Shown here piece by piece: positions 44,121-54,007 of a DNA stretch of 64,000 nucleotides. The stretch's first letter is position 1; every line of letters starts with the position of its first letter. Under the pieces are notes generated by a model. That model ran no database searches and was not told the DNA's origin. It saw only the letters and a program-made list of their open reading frames with translations. This DNA comes from Cohnella rhizosphaerae (GTDB lineage Bacteria > Bacillota > Bacilli > Paenibacillales > Paenibacillaceae): contig NZ_JAPDIA010000008.1 of the NCBI RefSeq assembly GCF_029525575.1, forward strand, positions 2,046,001 to 2,110,000. The letters run 5' to 3'. Made by a program: the position numbers and the translations under genes.

Positions 44121-45277
44121 ACCGACCGAAATTTTTTTCTTCTCAAATCGGCGTTCTGCGAAGCCTTCATTTTGTCAACTACGCCACGCAGACGCTGATC
44201 GCGACGTTTTTCCCCCTATACTTTTACGATCTCGGATTTACGAAGCTGCAGATCGGCGCCGTCTATTCGGTCGGGCCGATGATGTCCATTTTCGCCAATC
44301 TGCTGGCCGGCATCGTCAGCGATAAGACCCAGGGCCTTCGCCGCGTGCTGAACCTGATCTTTATCGGCCAGATCGTCGCGCTCGCCCTGCTGCTGGCGCA
44401 AAAAGAGTTCGTGCACATCTCGCTGCTCATGGCGCTCATGTACCTCTTCCAGACGCCGGTCAACGCGATGATGGACAGCATGTCTCTGCTGGCCGCGAGT
44501 ACGATGAACCGCAGCTTCGCCTCGATCCGCATGTTCGGATCGCTCGGCTTTGCGGTGTGCTCCCTTGCCTTTGGGTATTTGCTGAAGCAAACCGGCTCCG
44601 ACTGGACGCTTTGGCTCGCCCTCGGCACCGTATGCGGTTCGCTGCTCATTTCGCTCGGCCTTGCGGATTTCCAGTCCAAAGTCGGCAAATTTCGATTCGG
44701 CGGCTTGGTCGACATCGTCAAGCGTCGCGATACCTTGATCTTTTTCATGCTCGTCGCGTTCGTATCGATCGCTCACCGGATGAACGAAGGCTTCCTCGGC
44801 GTGGCGATGCGAGATCTGGGCGCGAGCGACGACCTGATCGGGTACGCCTGGCTCGCTTCTGCCGCCAGCGAGATTCCCGTCTTCTTCTTGCTCGCCCGCT
44901 ACGGCAACCGCTTCAAGGAACTGCCGCTGCTCGCGATCGCGAGTCTGCTGTACGCGGTCAGGCTTGCGCTCATCAGCGTCATTCACGTGCCGGCTGGCTT
45001 TATCGCCGTGCAGGCGATGCACAGCGTGACCTTCGGCATCTACTACATCACGGCGCTGCGGTACATGCAGTCGATCGTCAGCGATGCCTACCGTTCGTCC
45101 GGACAAGCGCTGTTCAGCGTCGTGTGGACGGGATTTGCCGGCCTGATCGCGGGCACGGTCGGAGGCGCGCTATTCGACGCGTACGGACTCGCCACCGTGT
45201 TCCAAACAGGCGCCGTCTCCGCCCTGATCGCGGCAGCGGGCTTTATGTTCGTGCATTGGCGGAGACCGGAAGCATAG
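44117..45277 (+). CDS. MFS transporter
   Basis: A 386-residue, twelve-helix major facilitator of the MFS_1-like type. N-terminal LRSLHFVNYATQTLIATFFPLYFYDLGFTKLQIG and the loop SDKTQGLRR after helix 2 are typical. Substrate cannot be predicted; pairing with the MOP-type exporter suggests linked efflux. Translationally coupled to the preceding gene; a terminator follows at 45328-45358. Confidence 0.85.
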   Translation: MNRPKFFSSQIGVLRSLHFVNYATQTLIATFFPLYFYDLGFTKLQIGAVYSVGPMMSIFANLLAGIVSDKTQGLRRVLNLIFIGQIVALALLLAQKEFVHISLLMALMYLFQTPVNAMMDSMSLLAASTMNRSFASIRMFGSLGFAVCSLAFGYLLKQTGSDWTLWLALGTVCGSLLISLGLADFQSKVGKFRFGGLVDIVKRRDTLIFFMLVAFVSIAHRMNEGFLGVAMRDLGASDDLIGYAWLASAASEIPVFFLLARYGNRFKELPLLAIASLLYAVRLALISVIHVPAGFIAVQAMHSVTFGIYYITALRYMQSIVSDAYRSSGQALFSVVWTGFAGLIAGTVGGALFDAYGLATVFQTGAVSALIAAAGFMFVHWRRPEA

Positions 45278-45327
45278 GCGTATAAAGCTCGTGGGCGTGA
45301 AGAATAATTAAACAGAGGTACGAAAAT

Positions 45328-45358
45328 AGCCGCCCTCCGATAGAGGGGCGGCTTCTTC
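45328..45358 (+). terminator. Terminator after the transporter operon
   Basis: AGCCGCCCTC pairs with GAGGGGCGGCT with one bulge, followed by TCTT. Confidence 0.65.
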
Positions 45359-45376
45359 CACCATTTCCTCGACGCT

Positions 45377-46323
45377 TTAATCGTCGCCGTTAAGACGCTC
45401 TACCTCTGCCAGCGGCAAATCGAGCAAGCTCGCGACGGATTCCGGCGTCATTCCTTTGCTTAGTAGCTTGCACACGACCTCCCGGCGTTCCTCCAGCTTC
45501 CATCTTTCTTTTCCTTGCTCGATGCCTTGCTCGATGCCTTGTTCGATGCCTTCTTCAAACCCCCAACGCTTCCAGGCCGGCATAAGCTCCATAATAAACT
45601 CCTCCTCTCCGGGGACGGCATGTATTAATTCAAGCAAGATCTCTTCATCCTCTTTGGGTTGCGGTTCGTAATACAAGTCGGCTACGGACATGATCAACGC
45701 CAAGCGGGCCGGGTCCAATTTATCTTTAAGCTTTAACAGCATGCGCAAATAAGCAAACCGAAGCGCTCGCTTCTCTTTCCGATTATATCCCATTTTAGCG
45801 AGCAGCGCAGCGGCGACGGGATTTTCAGAGTCCGCAAAATCTCTCCAATTTTTCCTTTTGAGCTCGACTTTCAAAAACTTAAACTGCAACACATCTTCGT
45901 CGTAACCGGGCAGCGGCATGAAAAGACGATCGGACTCCATTCGTCTCGCGTCCGCCGTAAATACAGCGATGGGTATTATACGTTTGTGCGTTTTCCGATA
46001 ACGTTCGTAAAGGCGGCTAAAGTAAATAAACATTCGCTCCGCGAATCGATCGTCCCGATAAGATTGAGGCTCAAAATGAATCAGAACGTAAAATGCCTCA
46101 TTTAAAAGCTGCGCTTCAAGAAGCAAGTCGAGCGTACGGGCATCCTGTCCAACGATGTCGACCAGCTGTTCTTGCATTAAGAGCTTTGCTTTCGAATAAT
46201 CGATTTTTTTGATGAACCTCCGGGAAAAACAAGGCTATAAATTCTTCGAAAAACGTCTGCAGCAGTTTTTTTAAACGCTTCGTCGTGCGGCGTCACCGAA
46301 ACGCTCCGCGATTGTTCCGCCAT
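45377..46323 (-). CDS. Rpn/PD-(D/E)XK nuclease-family protein, frame broken twice
   Basis: About 314 residues of the recombination-promoting nuclease (Rpn, transposase-like) family. The N-terminus reads TPHDEAFKKLLQTFFEEFIALFFPE after repair; the nuclease core includes LLLEAQLLNEAFYVLIHFEPQSYRDDRFAERMFIY. A triple EQGI repeat (12-bp DNA repeat around 45510-45560) precedes a C-terminal regulatory helix. Both breaks are in T7 runs (46266-46272 and 46204-46210) and removing one base in each restores the frame. Start ATG 46323 with AGGGGAAGGG. Some members are cut by slippage in nature, so the breaks deserve a check. Confidence 0.78.
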
Positions 46324-46361
46324 TGTGAACCCTTCCCCTTTCTGAACGCCGAATTCACGCG

Positions 46362-46420
46362 AAAAAGCCGCCCGCACCCGCATGGGTGCGAACGGCGCAT
46401 GCTTTGCGACCGGCTTTATT
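46362..46420 (-). terminator. Probable terminator of the CNNM/CorC gene
   Basis: On the minus strand AAAGCCG pairs with CGGCTTT around an inner GCACCC-ATGC-GGGTGC hairpin, followed by five Ts; it begins just after the stop at 46429. Confidence 0.7.
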
Positions 46421-46428
46421 TATTCCCC

Positions 46429-47769
46429 TTAACCCGAAGCCTGCAGCGGCGAATGGCCTTCGTAGGCCTCCGGACGAATGATCGAGATTCGCGACACCCG
46501 AAGGTTGTCGATCTCCGTCACGACGAAGCGGTAGCCGGACTCGATCTCGACCGTCTGATATTTGCGCGGAGGGATCTCGATACGGGAGTACATCCATCCG
46601 CCGATCGTATCGTAGTCGTCCGACGGAATATCGAGGCCGAACTCCGAGTTGATCTCGTCGATCAGGACGAGACCGCTCACCGAATACGTGTACTCGTCGA
46701 TCCGCTCCATCTCTGGCCGTTCCTCGTCGAATTCGTCCTGAATCTCGCCGACAAGCTCCTCCATGATATCCTCAAGCGTGACGAGACCTGACGTACCGCC
46801 ATATTCGTCGATAAGAATCGCGATCTGGGTTTTGCGCTTTTGCATCATCTTGAGCAGCGTGCTGATCGGCATGCTCTCCGGCACCGTCGTCATCGGACGG
46901 ACCAGCTCGCGGATATCGTGCACGGCGTTGTCGGGCAGCTTAAGGAGGTCCTTAATGTGAATAAAACCGATAATATCGTCTTTGTCGTCGTCGCATAGCG
47001 GATAGCGGGTATGCATTTCCTTAAGCGCGGTAGCTTTGTTCACTTCGAACGGATGGTTCGCGTACAAGCATACCATCTCCGTGCGGGGTATCATGATCTC
47101 CCGTGCGTTCGTATCCGCAAAGTCGAAAATATTGTCCATCAGCGCAAGCTCGGTCTTGTCGATGATGCCGCTCTCGTGACTTTCCTTCATGAGGATGCGG
47201 ATCTCTTCTTCCGTATGGGCGGACGAAGATTCGGACGCCGGCGCGATGCCGAACAGGCGAAGCAGACCACCCGCCATGCCGTTGAGCAGCCAGATGAACG
47301 GATTCATGATACGCGCGAAAAAGATGAGCGGGGCTGCGGTCCAAAGCGTAATTTTCTCCGCCTGGCGGATCGCCAGCGTCTTGGGCGCAAGCTCGCCGAG
47401 CACGATATGAAGCACGGTAATCAGCGTAAACGCGATGACGAAGGAAATCGGATGGATCCAGGATTCGGGCAGTCCTACCGTTCCGAATAGCGGCTCGATC
47501 ACGTCGGCGATCGCCGGTTCGCCGATCCAGCCGAGACCGAGAGAGGCCAAGGTGATGCCGAGCTGGCACGCGGACAGATAAGCGTCCAAATGTGAGGTCA
47601 AATGCGAAGCGAAGCGTGCGCGGGTGTTCCCCTCTTGCACGAGCGTATCGATGCGGGAGCCGCGGACCTTGACCATCGCGAACTCGGCCGCGACGAAAAA
47701 GCCGTTCAAGAACACCAAAACGAGGATTAAGATTAAATTCACCGCAACCGGAAAAGGGTCACCGTCCAA
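46429..47769 (-). CDS. CNNM/HlyC-CorC family transporter
   Basis: A 446-residue protein: DUF21 (CNNM) membrane domain (NLILILVLVFLNGFFVAAEFAMVK... VLHIVLGELAPKTLAIRQ), two CBS domains (MIPRTEMVCL..., VRPMTTVPESMP...LIDEYGGTSGLVTLEDIMEELVGEI) and a C-terminal CorC_HlyC domain. Family members export Mg2+ or Co2+. Often mislabelled haemolysin. The start is TTG at 47769 after a weak site; a perfect AAAGGAGGTG lies 34 bp further upstream with no matching frame, so the start may be off or a short leader frame exists. Confidence 0.88.
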   Translation of the reverse strand: MDGDPFPVAVNLILILVLVFLNGFFVAAEFAMVKVRGSRIDTLVQEGNTRARFASHLTSHLDAYLSACQLGITLASLGLGWIGEPAIADVIEPLFGTVGLPESWIHPISFVIAFTLITVLHIVLGELAPKTLAIRQAEKITLWTAAPLIFFARIMNPFIWLLNGMAGGLLRLFGIAPASESSSAHTEEEIRILMKESHESGIIDKTELALMDNIFDFADTNAREIMIPRTEMVCLYANHPFEVNKATALKEMHTRYPLCDDDKDDIIGFIHIKDLLKLPDNAVHDIRELVRPMTTVPESMPISTLLKMMQKRKTQIAILIDEYGGTSGLVTLEDIMEELVGEIQDEFDEERPEMERIDEYTYSVSGLVLIDEINSEFGLDIPSDDYDTIGGWMYSRIEIPPRKYQTVEIESGYRFVVTEIDNLRVSRISIIRPEAYEGHSPLQASG

Positions 47770-48054
47770 ATTGTCCCTGCCCCCCTAACGGAGAACAGGT
47801 GCACCTCCTTTAAATTCAAAAAACAAAGACAACGACGAAACGTTCCGATTAATAATCTAAGCTTAGTCGATGTTCGGCTGCCGCGTCAAACGCAGCATCG
47901 GGCCGAAAACGGGAGAAGAAGCGGTCCGACCGGCCTTGAATCCGCTCCTATGCGGCTTGAATGCCCCTTAAAGGCCTCATATCCCGAATCCTGGCCGTTT
48001 GGACGCGGATCAGGCTTGTCGGCTTGTCCCGATTTGGCGATGCGGCAAGCTTTG

Positions 48055-49372
48055 TCAGGTCCGTTCGGCCTTTCTGCGGCGCATTTGGTTCGTACGGATC
48101 CGTTCCTCCATCCCCTGCTCGGTCGCCTCGTAGAACGTCTTGCTTTTTAGCTTATCCGGCAAATATTGCTGCTCGACATAGTGCCCGGGAAAATCGTGCG
48201 GATACTTGTAGCCGACATGCCCAAGCTTCTTGGCTCCGCCGTAATGACCGTCGCGCAGATGCATCGGCACCTCCGCCGATTTGGTCTGCTCGAACGACGC
48301 TTCGATCTTGCCGATCGTCACCGCCAATGCATTCGACTTCGGGCTCTCGACCGCGAACAGGATCGCCTGGGCGACGATGTACTTCGATTCGGGCCAGCCG
48401 ATCCGGTGATACGCCTCCATCGCGCTGACCGCCTGCACCATCGCCTGCGGATTGGCCAATCCGATATCCTCGCTGCAGGCGACCGTCAGGCGGCGCAAGA
48501 ACGTCATCGGATCCATGCCAAGCCGTTCGACCGCATACAAAAACCAGTACAGCGCCGCATCGCTCGATCCGCGCACGCTCTTGTGAAAAGCGGAGAGCAC
48601 GTCGTACTGCGTCGACTCGTCCGCCTGGATCGTCGGCTGGCGGATCGACTCCTCCGCGACCTCGAGCGTTACCCGAACGGAGCCGTCGGGCTCGGAAGGC
48701 GTCGTGACCGCCGCCAGCTCCAGCGCCGTAAGCGCCCGCCTGATGTCGCCGTTCGCCATCGACGCAATATGGTCCAGCGCCTCCTCGTCGACGTGCAGCT
48801 TCATAAAGGCCAGGCCCTTGACCGGATCGGCGATCGCCCGCCGCATGGCCTCCAGCGAATGCGCCTTGGTCAACGCCTCCAGCCGGAACAACGTCGAGCG
48901 CGACAATAGGGCGCCGTTGACCGAATGGTACGGATTTTCCGTCGTCGCCCCGATGAACACGATGATGCCCTTCTCGACGGCCGGCAGCAAGGCGTCCTGC
49001 CGCGCGCTGTTAAAGCGATGCACCTCGTCGAGAAACAGGATCGTCTTGCGCCCGTACATGCTTTTGTTGCGCTCCGCCTGTTCGATCACCTCGCGCACGT
49101 CCTTGACGGACGCGTCAACCGCGTTGAGCCGGACGAAGTCGCCCTCCGTGCGCTTCGAGATGATGTGCGCGAGCGTCGTCTTCCCCGAACCCGGGGGGCC
49201 CGAACAGCAAAATCGACGTGACCGCATCGCCTTCGATCGCTCTGCGCAGCAGCTTGCCCGGTCCAACGATATGCTCCTGACCGATATATTCGTCAAGCGA
49301 CTCCGGCCGCATCCGATCGGCGAGCAGCCTGGCGGCAGGTCGCTTTTCATCTGCATAGCTGAACAAATCCAT
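48055..49372 (-). CDS. rarA: Replication-associated recombination protein RarA (MgsA), frame broken once
   Basis: About 438 residues, an AAA+ clamp-loader-like ATPase acting at stalled forks. MDLFSYADEKRPAARLLADRMRPESLDEYIGQEHIVG is the family N-terminus. Walker A is GPPGSGKTT, Walker B LFLDEVHRF, sensor 1 GATTENP; a C-terminal tetramerisation region ends with HYGGAKKLGHVGYKYPHDFPG. The break is at G6 49193-49198, inside Walker A; removing one base gives FGPPGSGKT. Usual Firmicute neighbour of tcdA; here two spore-coat-type genes lie between. Confidence 0.92.
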
Positions 49373-49470
49373 CGCATTCCCGCCTTTCTCCATCTCTACA
49401 TTTTATCAGATGGGACTCGGGACCGGAAGAGACAAGGGAACTGGCGTTCTCTTCGGCAGCGCCGTTAAGT

Positions 49471-50514
49471 TTATAATCGCTTCAAGTCCCTGTACAAAAC
49501 GGCGCGCCTGTCGCGAATGTACTGCCGAATCGTCTGCAGTTCATCGAAAAAACCGGCGTATGCGCCTCTCGCAAGGCGTTCCGCTCGCATGTACGGAGCG
49601 ATATCCCGATGCAGCTTCTCGGCGCGGGGCATGATCGAACGTTCCGTGAACGCGGTTCCGAGCAAGGCTCGAATCAGCTTTTTATAGCGCTTCCTGTATG
49701 CCTTCTCGCTCAACAGCTTTCGCGTCAGGGCGTTGTAGCCTTCGATCTCCACGAGGTCCGCGCCGACCGGCTTTCCGAAGCAATTGCGTCCCCATGTCCC
49801 CTCGTAATCCCAAGGCGCCATCGACCAACGGCCCGAGGATCTGTTCCCGAAGATCGCGTAGTTCTGGTCGAAGCCGTCATAATTGCCCGTGAGGACGGCG
49901 CCGGCGAGCCACCGCAGGTAATTGTCGATATCGAGGCGGGACGCCAGATAGGCAGAAGCCTGCGCCGGCGTCCTCCGCCGGTGAAGACCGGCGATGAACC
50001 CGCGCAGCCGCTCCCGCTCGGCGCGACCGCCGAAGCGGTACTCGTAGCCGTCCAGCAGCGACGCGCGCGGAGCCGCCCTGAAGTCGGCGCGGTCGTTGAC
50101 CGCGTAGAACAGGCTTGATGCGCGCAGCCCCCTTCTGCGGAAAAAGTCCGCGTCCACCGCCTCGATCTCCAAATATACGCCGAGCGGCGCGCCGTTGAGC
50201 GCAAGGAGCACGTGACGAGCGGAAGGGCTGGGCACCCCGATGCGTTCCAAAAACCAAAAGGACAGCGCATTGCGAATCATCGAAGGATCGTCGAGTTCCG
50301 CATTGTAATGGCGCGTTCCTTTGGACGAGACGACCTCGAACGACCGTTTCGGATATGCCCTCGTATGTCCTCCCCTGTAGCGGACGCCGACGGACGCCGC
50401 GCCTGCGCCCCAGCCCTCGATCGTCGCGGACGAGAAGCGCCCGCTCCATAGGTTGTGTTCCATGTCGGACAATTGCCGATCCGAGATGCGCAGCATTCTG
50501 ACGGGTAAGGGCAC
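49471..50514 (-). CDS. cotH: CotH-family spore coat protein kinase
   Basis: A 347-residue CotH kinase. CotH is an atypical kinase fold that phosphorylates coat proteins such as CotB and CotG. Signature parts are VRYRGGHTRAYPKRSFEV (ATP-binding Lys), ALNGAPLGVYLEIEAVD, LLDGYEYRFGG, GNYDGFDQNYAIF and the metal-binding APWDYEGTWGRN. No signal peptide, fitting synthesis in the mother cell. The GTG at 50514 follows GGAGG by eight bases. The gene just upstream encodes a repetitive, Ser/His/Arg-rich protein that is a natural candidate substrate. Confidence 0.9.
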   Translation of the reverse strand: MPLPVRMLRISDRQLSDMEHNLWSGRFSSATIEGWGAGAASVGVRYRGGHTRAYPKRSFEVVSSKGTRHYNAELDDPSMIRNALSFWFLERIGVPSPSARHVLLALNGAPLGVYLEIEAVDADFFRRRGLRASSLFYAVNDRADFRAAPRASLLDGYEYRFGGRAERERLRGFIAGLHRRRTPAQASAYLASRLDIDNYLRWLAGAVLTGNYDGFDQNYAIFGNRSSGRWSMAPWDYEGTWGRNCFGKPVGADLVEIEGYNALTRKLLSEKAYRKRYKKLIRALLGTAFTERSIMPRAEKLHRDIAPYMRAERLARGAYAGFFDELQTIRQYIRDRRAVLYRDLKRL

Positions 50515-50616
50515 AAGCCTCGCCTCCGCTTCGGGCCGCTCGCCCTCTGGAATATGGATAGCCTATTCGGGCAGCGGGCGAACGTGACTGCTCCGTTTTT
50601 CAAGCGCGTTTTCCAG

Positions 50617-50650
50617 TAAAAGAAAACCGCCATCCGAAAACGATGGCGGC
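50617..50650 (-). terminator. Terminator between the coat-like gene and cotH
   Basis: On the minus strand CCGCCATC pairs with GATGGCGG and is followed by TTTTCTTTT, 38 bp after the coat-like gene's stop. Confidence 0.75.
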
Positions 50651-50687
50651 TTGCGAAAACTTAAAGAAGATCGATTATAGCCTGGAG

Positions 50688-51131
50688 TTAACGCGGTTTC
50701 CGTCTGCGTTTGGCGGATGCCGTCGCAGCGGTGCGGTGCGAATGAGAGCCGGTATACGAGCGATGATCGCCGTCGTGATCCGGTCCCGGTCCGCCGCCGA
50801 TGCCGCCAAGCGAACCAAGTCCGGACGCCTCGCCCCATCCGAGTCCGCCTTCAAGACCGCCTAACCCGCCGATGCCCCCAAGCCCGCCAAGGCCGCCGAG
50901 CCCATCGCCGGCCGGTTCGATCGGCTCCGGACGAACCGCCCCCGCGCCAGCGCTCGTATAATGATGGCTGCGGTGATGGCTCCGGTGATGGCTCCGGTGC
51001 TCGTCGGGATGCCTGCGGCGCGGTTTGCAGCGGCATTTTTGAGGGGGCCTGCGACGCTTTTTGGGATGCGGCTTGCGGCAGCCGGATGCGAGCAGCACGT
51101 TTTTCCCGTCAGCGGAAGATTGAATGCTCAT
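50688..51131 (-). CDS. His/Gly/Arg-rich coat-like protein, candidate CotH substrate
   Basis: A 147-residue low-complexity protein. A basic Lys/Arg/Cys region (CRKPHPKKRRRPPQKCRCKPRRR) is followed by Ser-His triplets (HRSHHRSHHRSHHY), a Gly-Leu/Ile repeat (GGLGGLGGIGGLGG), a second His/Ser stretch (DHDGDHRSYTGSHSH) and a basic end (SAKRRRKPR). GGAGGT stands eight bases before the ATG. Composition resembles spore-coat proteins such as CotG, and the CotH kinase gene is next on the same strand. No family match can be claimed; the substrate role is inference. Confidence 0.7.
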   Translation of the reverse strand: MSIQSSADGKNVLLASGCRKPHPKKRRRPPQKCRCKPRRRHPDEHRSHHRSHHRSHHYTSAGAGAVRPEPIEPAGDGLGGLGGLGGIGGLGGLEGGLGWGEASGLGSLGGIGGGPGPDHDGDHRSYTGSHSHRTAATASAKRRRKPR

Positions 51132-51364
51132 GACGCTACACCTCCATACGACAAGGATGATCCAGTGTATGAAGGACAGCTGCGGAGTGACAGGGACAAT
51201 GGCACAATTTGGGCGCGATCCGCGCAATATGTTTTCGCCTTGTACGAACGCGCCGCCAAAAAAGCGCAAAGCCTTCCGCGGAGGCTCCTTGGAGACTTCC
51301 GGGAAGGCTTTGTCGCTCATTCGCTTTTCGCAGCTCGGTTCCGACAGACTGGAGATTCAGGCGT

Positions 51365-52124
51365 CTACTCCTTTTTCCGGCCAGCCTCCACCAGTTCTCT
51401 GAAGACGACGCTCACCATAATGAGCCCCGCGACCGGCGGCACGAAGGCATTGCTCGACGGCGGCTGCTGCGCTTTGCGGATTTCCTTCGGCGCCGTATCC
51501 GGGACGATGCGCTGGGTCACGTCTTCCCGGGGCTTGATCGGATCTTCAGTTGAAAAGACGACCTTGACGCCTTTTTTTGATGCCCTCTTTGCGGAGCTTC
51601 GTGCGGATGACGCGCGCGATCGGATCGACCGCCGTCTTGGAGATGTCCGCGACCTGAAATCGGCTCGGATCCGTCTTGTTCGCCGCGCCCATGCTCGAGA
51701 TGACCGGGATGCGGCGCTCCAGGCACTGCTTGATCAGATGAATTTTGTAAGAAATCGTATCGGAGGCGTCGACCACGTAGTCGAGCGGATATTTAAACAG
51801 CTCTTCGTACGTCTCCTCCGTGTAAAACATCTTCAGCGCGATCGCGTCGCATTCCGGGTTGATCAGCTTGATGCGGTCTCGCATCAGCTCGGCCTTCGGC
51901 TGACCGACCGTCGTCGTGAGCGCGTGAATCTGCCGGTTGACGTTGGTGATGTCCACGACGTCCTTGTCGATCAGAATGATGCGCCCGATGCCGGACCGGG
52001 CGAGCGCCTCGGCGGCGATGCCGCCGACGCCCCCGATCCCGAGCACGGCGACCGTGCTTCCCTTGAGCGTCTCGAGTCCCTCGGGTCCGATGGCTAGCTC
52101 CGTGCGCGAGAACTGGTGCAGCAT
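51365..52124 (-). CDS. tcdA: tRNA threonylcarbamoyladenosine dehydratase, frame broken once
   Basis: About 252 residues, an E1-like (ThiF/MoeB fold) enzyme that cyclises t6A37 in tRNAs to ct6A using ATP. The nucleotide loop is VAVLGIGGVGGIAAEALARSGIG, then LIDKDVVDITNVNRQ and DASDTISYKIHLIKQC. The frame breaks at T7 51572-51578; removing one base extends the protein through GIKKGVKVVFSTEDPIKP to the conserved C-terminus FVPPVAGLIMVSVVFRELV and a TAG at 51365-51367. AAGGAGG precedes ATG 52124, 32 bp after aspS. Confidence 0.9.
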
Positions 52125-52156
52125 TGGATCGCTCCTCCTTGGGCGTTAGGCTCCGC

Positions 52157-54007
52157 TTATTCCTTGACGGCGGCCGGCTCCGCGACGGCATCGGCGTCGG
52201 ACTGCCCCGCAGGTGCGGCGGCCTTCGCCTGGGCGGCGAGCGCCTTCGCGGACAGGCGGATATGCAAGTCCTCGAGTTGCTTTTGCTCGACGCCGGAAGG
52301 CGCGTCCGTGAGCAGATCCGTCGCGCTCGCCGTCTTCGGGAAGGCGATCGTCTCGCGCAGGTTCGTGCGGCCCGTCAGCAGCATGATCAGGCGATCGAGG
52401 CCGAAGGCGATGCCGCCGTGCGGAGGCGTGCCGTAGTCGAACGCGTCGAGGAAGAAGCCGAAGCGCTCCTTCGCTTCCTCGAGCGTGAAGCCGAGCGCGG
52501 CGAACATCTTTTCCTGCACTTCGCGGCGGTAGATCCGCATCGAGCCGCCGCCGACCTCATAGCCGTTCAGGACGATGTCGTACGCCTGCGCGCGAATCGC
52601 GCCCGGATCGGTGTCGAACAGCGCGACGTCTTCGTCGCGCGGACGGGTGAACGGGTGATGCTCTGCGACAAAGCGCTTGCCCTCTTCGTCCCAGCCGAGC
52701 AGCGGGAAGTCGACGACCCACAGGAACTTGAACTTGGCGTTGTCGATCAGCCCCAGATCGCGGCCGACCTTCAGGCGAAGGTTGCCCATGACATCGGCTG
52801 CGGTCTTCAGCTTGTCCGCGGAGAAGCAGAGCAGGTCGCCGTCTTCGACGCCGAGACGTTCGGTGAGCGCGGCGATCTCTTCAGGCTTGAAGAACTTGAC
52901 GATCGGTCCCTTCCATTCGCCGTCCTTGACGGTGATCCAGGCGATGCCCTTGCCGCCGTAGCGCGCGGCGAACGGCTGCAGGTCGTCGAGCTCCTTGCGG
53001 CTCCAGCTCGCGCATCCCTTGGCGTTCAGCGCCTTGACGACGCCGCCGCCTGCCGCGACCGATGCGAACACCTTGACGTCGCTCGTCTTGACGATGTCGG
53101 TGACGTCCTCGATCTCGAGTCCGAAGCGCAGATCCGGCTTGTCGGAGCCGTACTTGTGAATCGCGTCATGGTAGGTAAGCCGCTGGAACGGCGTCTCGAT
53201 CTCGGCGCCGATCGTCTCGCGGAACAGGCGCGCCATCAGCTCTTCCATCATGCCGAGCAGCTGGTCCTGCGACAGGAACGACGTCTCGATGTCGACCTGG
53301 GTGAACTCCGGCTGGCGGTCGGCGCGAAGATCCTCGTCGCGGAAGCAGCGCGCGACCTGGTAGTAGCGCTCGATGCCGCCGATCATGAGCAGCTGCTTGA
53401 ACAGCTGCGGCGACTGCGGCAGGGCGAAAAACTCGCCCGGATGAACGCGGCTCGGCACAAGGTAATCGCGCGCGCCTTCTGGCGTGCTCTTCGTCAGAAT
53501 CGGCGTCTCGACGTCGAGGAAGCCGTGCTCGTCGAGGAAGTCGCGGAACACTTTGGTCGCCTTCGAGCGCAGGTACAGCGTGCGCTGCATCTCCGGGCGG
53601 CGAAGGTCAAGGTAACGGTACTTCAGGCGCAGCGATTCGTCCACCTCGACGCCGTCCTCGATCGGGAACGGCGGCGTCTTGGCGCTGTTCATGATCTCGA
53701 CTTCGGTCACCTGCACTTCGATCTCGCCGGTCGCGAGGTTCGCGTTCACCGTCTCGGGATCGCGTTCGACGACCTTGCCCTTCACCGCGAGCACGTATTC
53801 GTTGCGCGCGCGTCCGCCGAGCTCCAGCGCGTCGCCCGAAAACTCGGGGTTGAATACGATCTGCACGATCCCGCTGCGGTCGCGGAGGTCGATGAACAGA
53901 ATGCCGCCGAAGTCGCGCCAGCCCTGCACCCATCCGTTCAGCACGACCGTTTGTCCTACGTGTCCCTTCGTCAGCTTGCCTGCGTCAAACGTTTTTAGCA
54001 TCGTCAT
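52157..54007 (-). CDS. aspS: Aspartyl-tRNA synthetase
   Basis: A 616-residue class II synthetase of the bacterial type. N-terminal OB anticodon-binding domain (GWVQGWRDFGGILFIDLRDRSG), catalytic core with motif 2 (YYQVARCFRDEDLRADRQPEFTQVD), the bacterial GAD insertion near residues 300-420, and motif 3 (GIAFGLDRLIMLL). The C-terminus carries an Ala/Gln-rich tail of about 30 residues beyond the usual end. ATG 54007 overlaps the hisS stop as ATGA, so translation is coupled; both genes are behind the T-box. Confidence 0.95.
   Translation of the reverse strand: MTMLKTFDAGKLTKGHVGQTVVLNGWVQGWRDFGGILFIDLRDRSGIVQIVFNPEFSGDALELGGRARNEYVLAVKGKVVERDPETVNANLATGEIEVQVTEVEIMNSAKTPPFPIEDGVEVDESLRLKYRYLDLRRPEMQRTLYLRSKATKVFRDFLDEHGFLDVETPILTKSTPEGARDYLVPSRVHPGEFFALPQSPQLFKQLLMIGGIERYYQVARCFRDEDLRADRQPEFTQVDIETSFLSQDQLLGMMEELMARLFRETIGAEIETPFQRLTYHDAIHKYGSDKPDLRFGLEIEDVTDIVKTSDVKVFASVAAGGGVVKALNAKGCASWSRKELDDLQPFAARYGGKGIAWITVKDGEWKGPIVKFFKPEEIAALTERLGVEDGDLLCFSADKLKTAADVMGNLRLKVGRDLGLIDNAKFKFLWVVDFPLLGWDEEGKRFVAEHHPFTRPRDEDVALFDTDPGAIRAQAYDIVLNGYEVGGGSMRIYRREVQEKMFAALGFTLEEAKERFGFFLDAFDYGTPPHGGIAFGLDRLIMLLTGRTNLRETIAFPKTASATDLLTDAPSGVEQKQLEDLHIRLSAKALAAQAKAAAPAGQSDADAVAEPAAVKE

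Noticed and set aside
45377..46323. Functional transposase or insertion sequence
   Set aside because: The Rpn-type gene has no terminal inverted repeats or target duplication that I can see, so I call only the nuclease-like gene.
47803..47812. Perfect AAAGGAGGTG as the ribosome site of the CNNM/CorC gene
   Set aside because: It is 34 bp from the only in-frame start and an in-frame stop lies between, so it cannot drive this start as the sequence stands.
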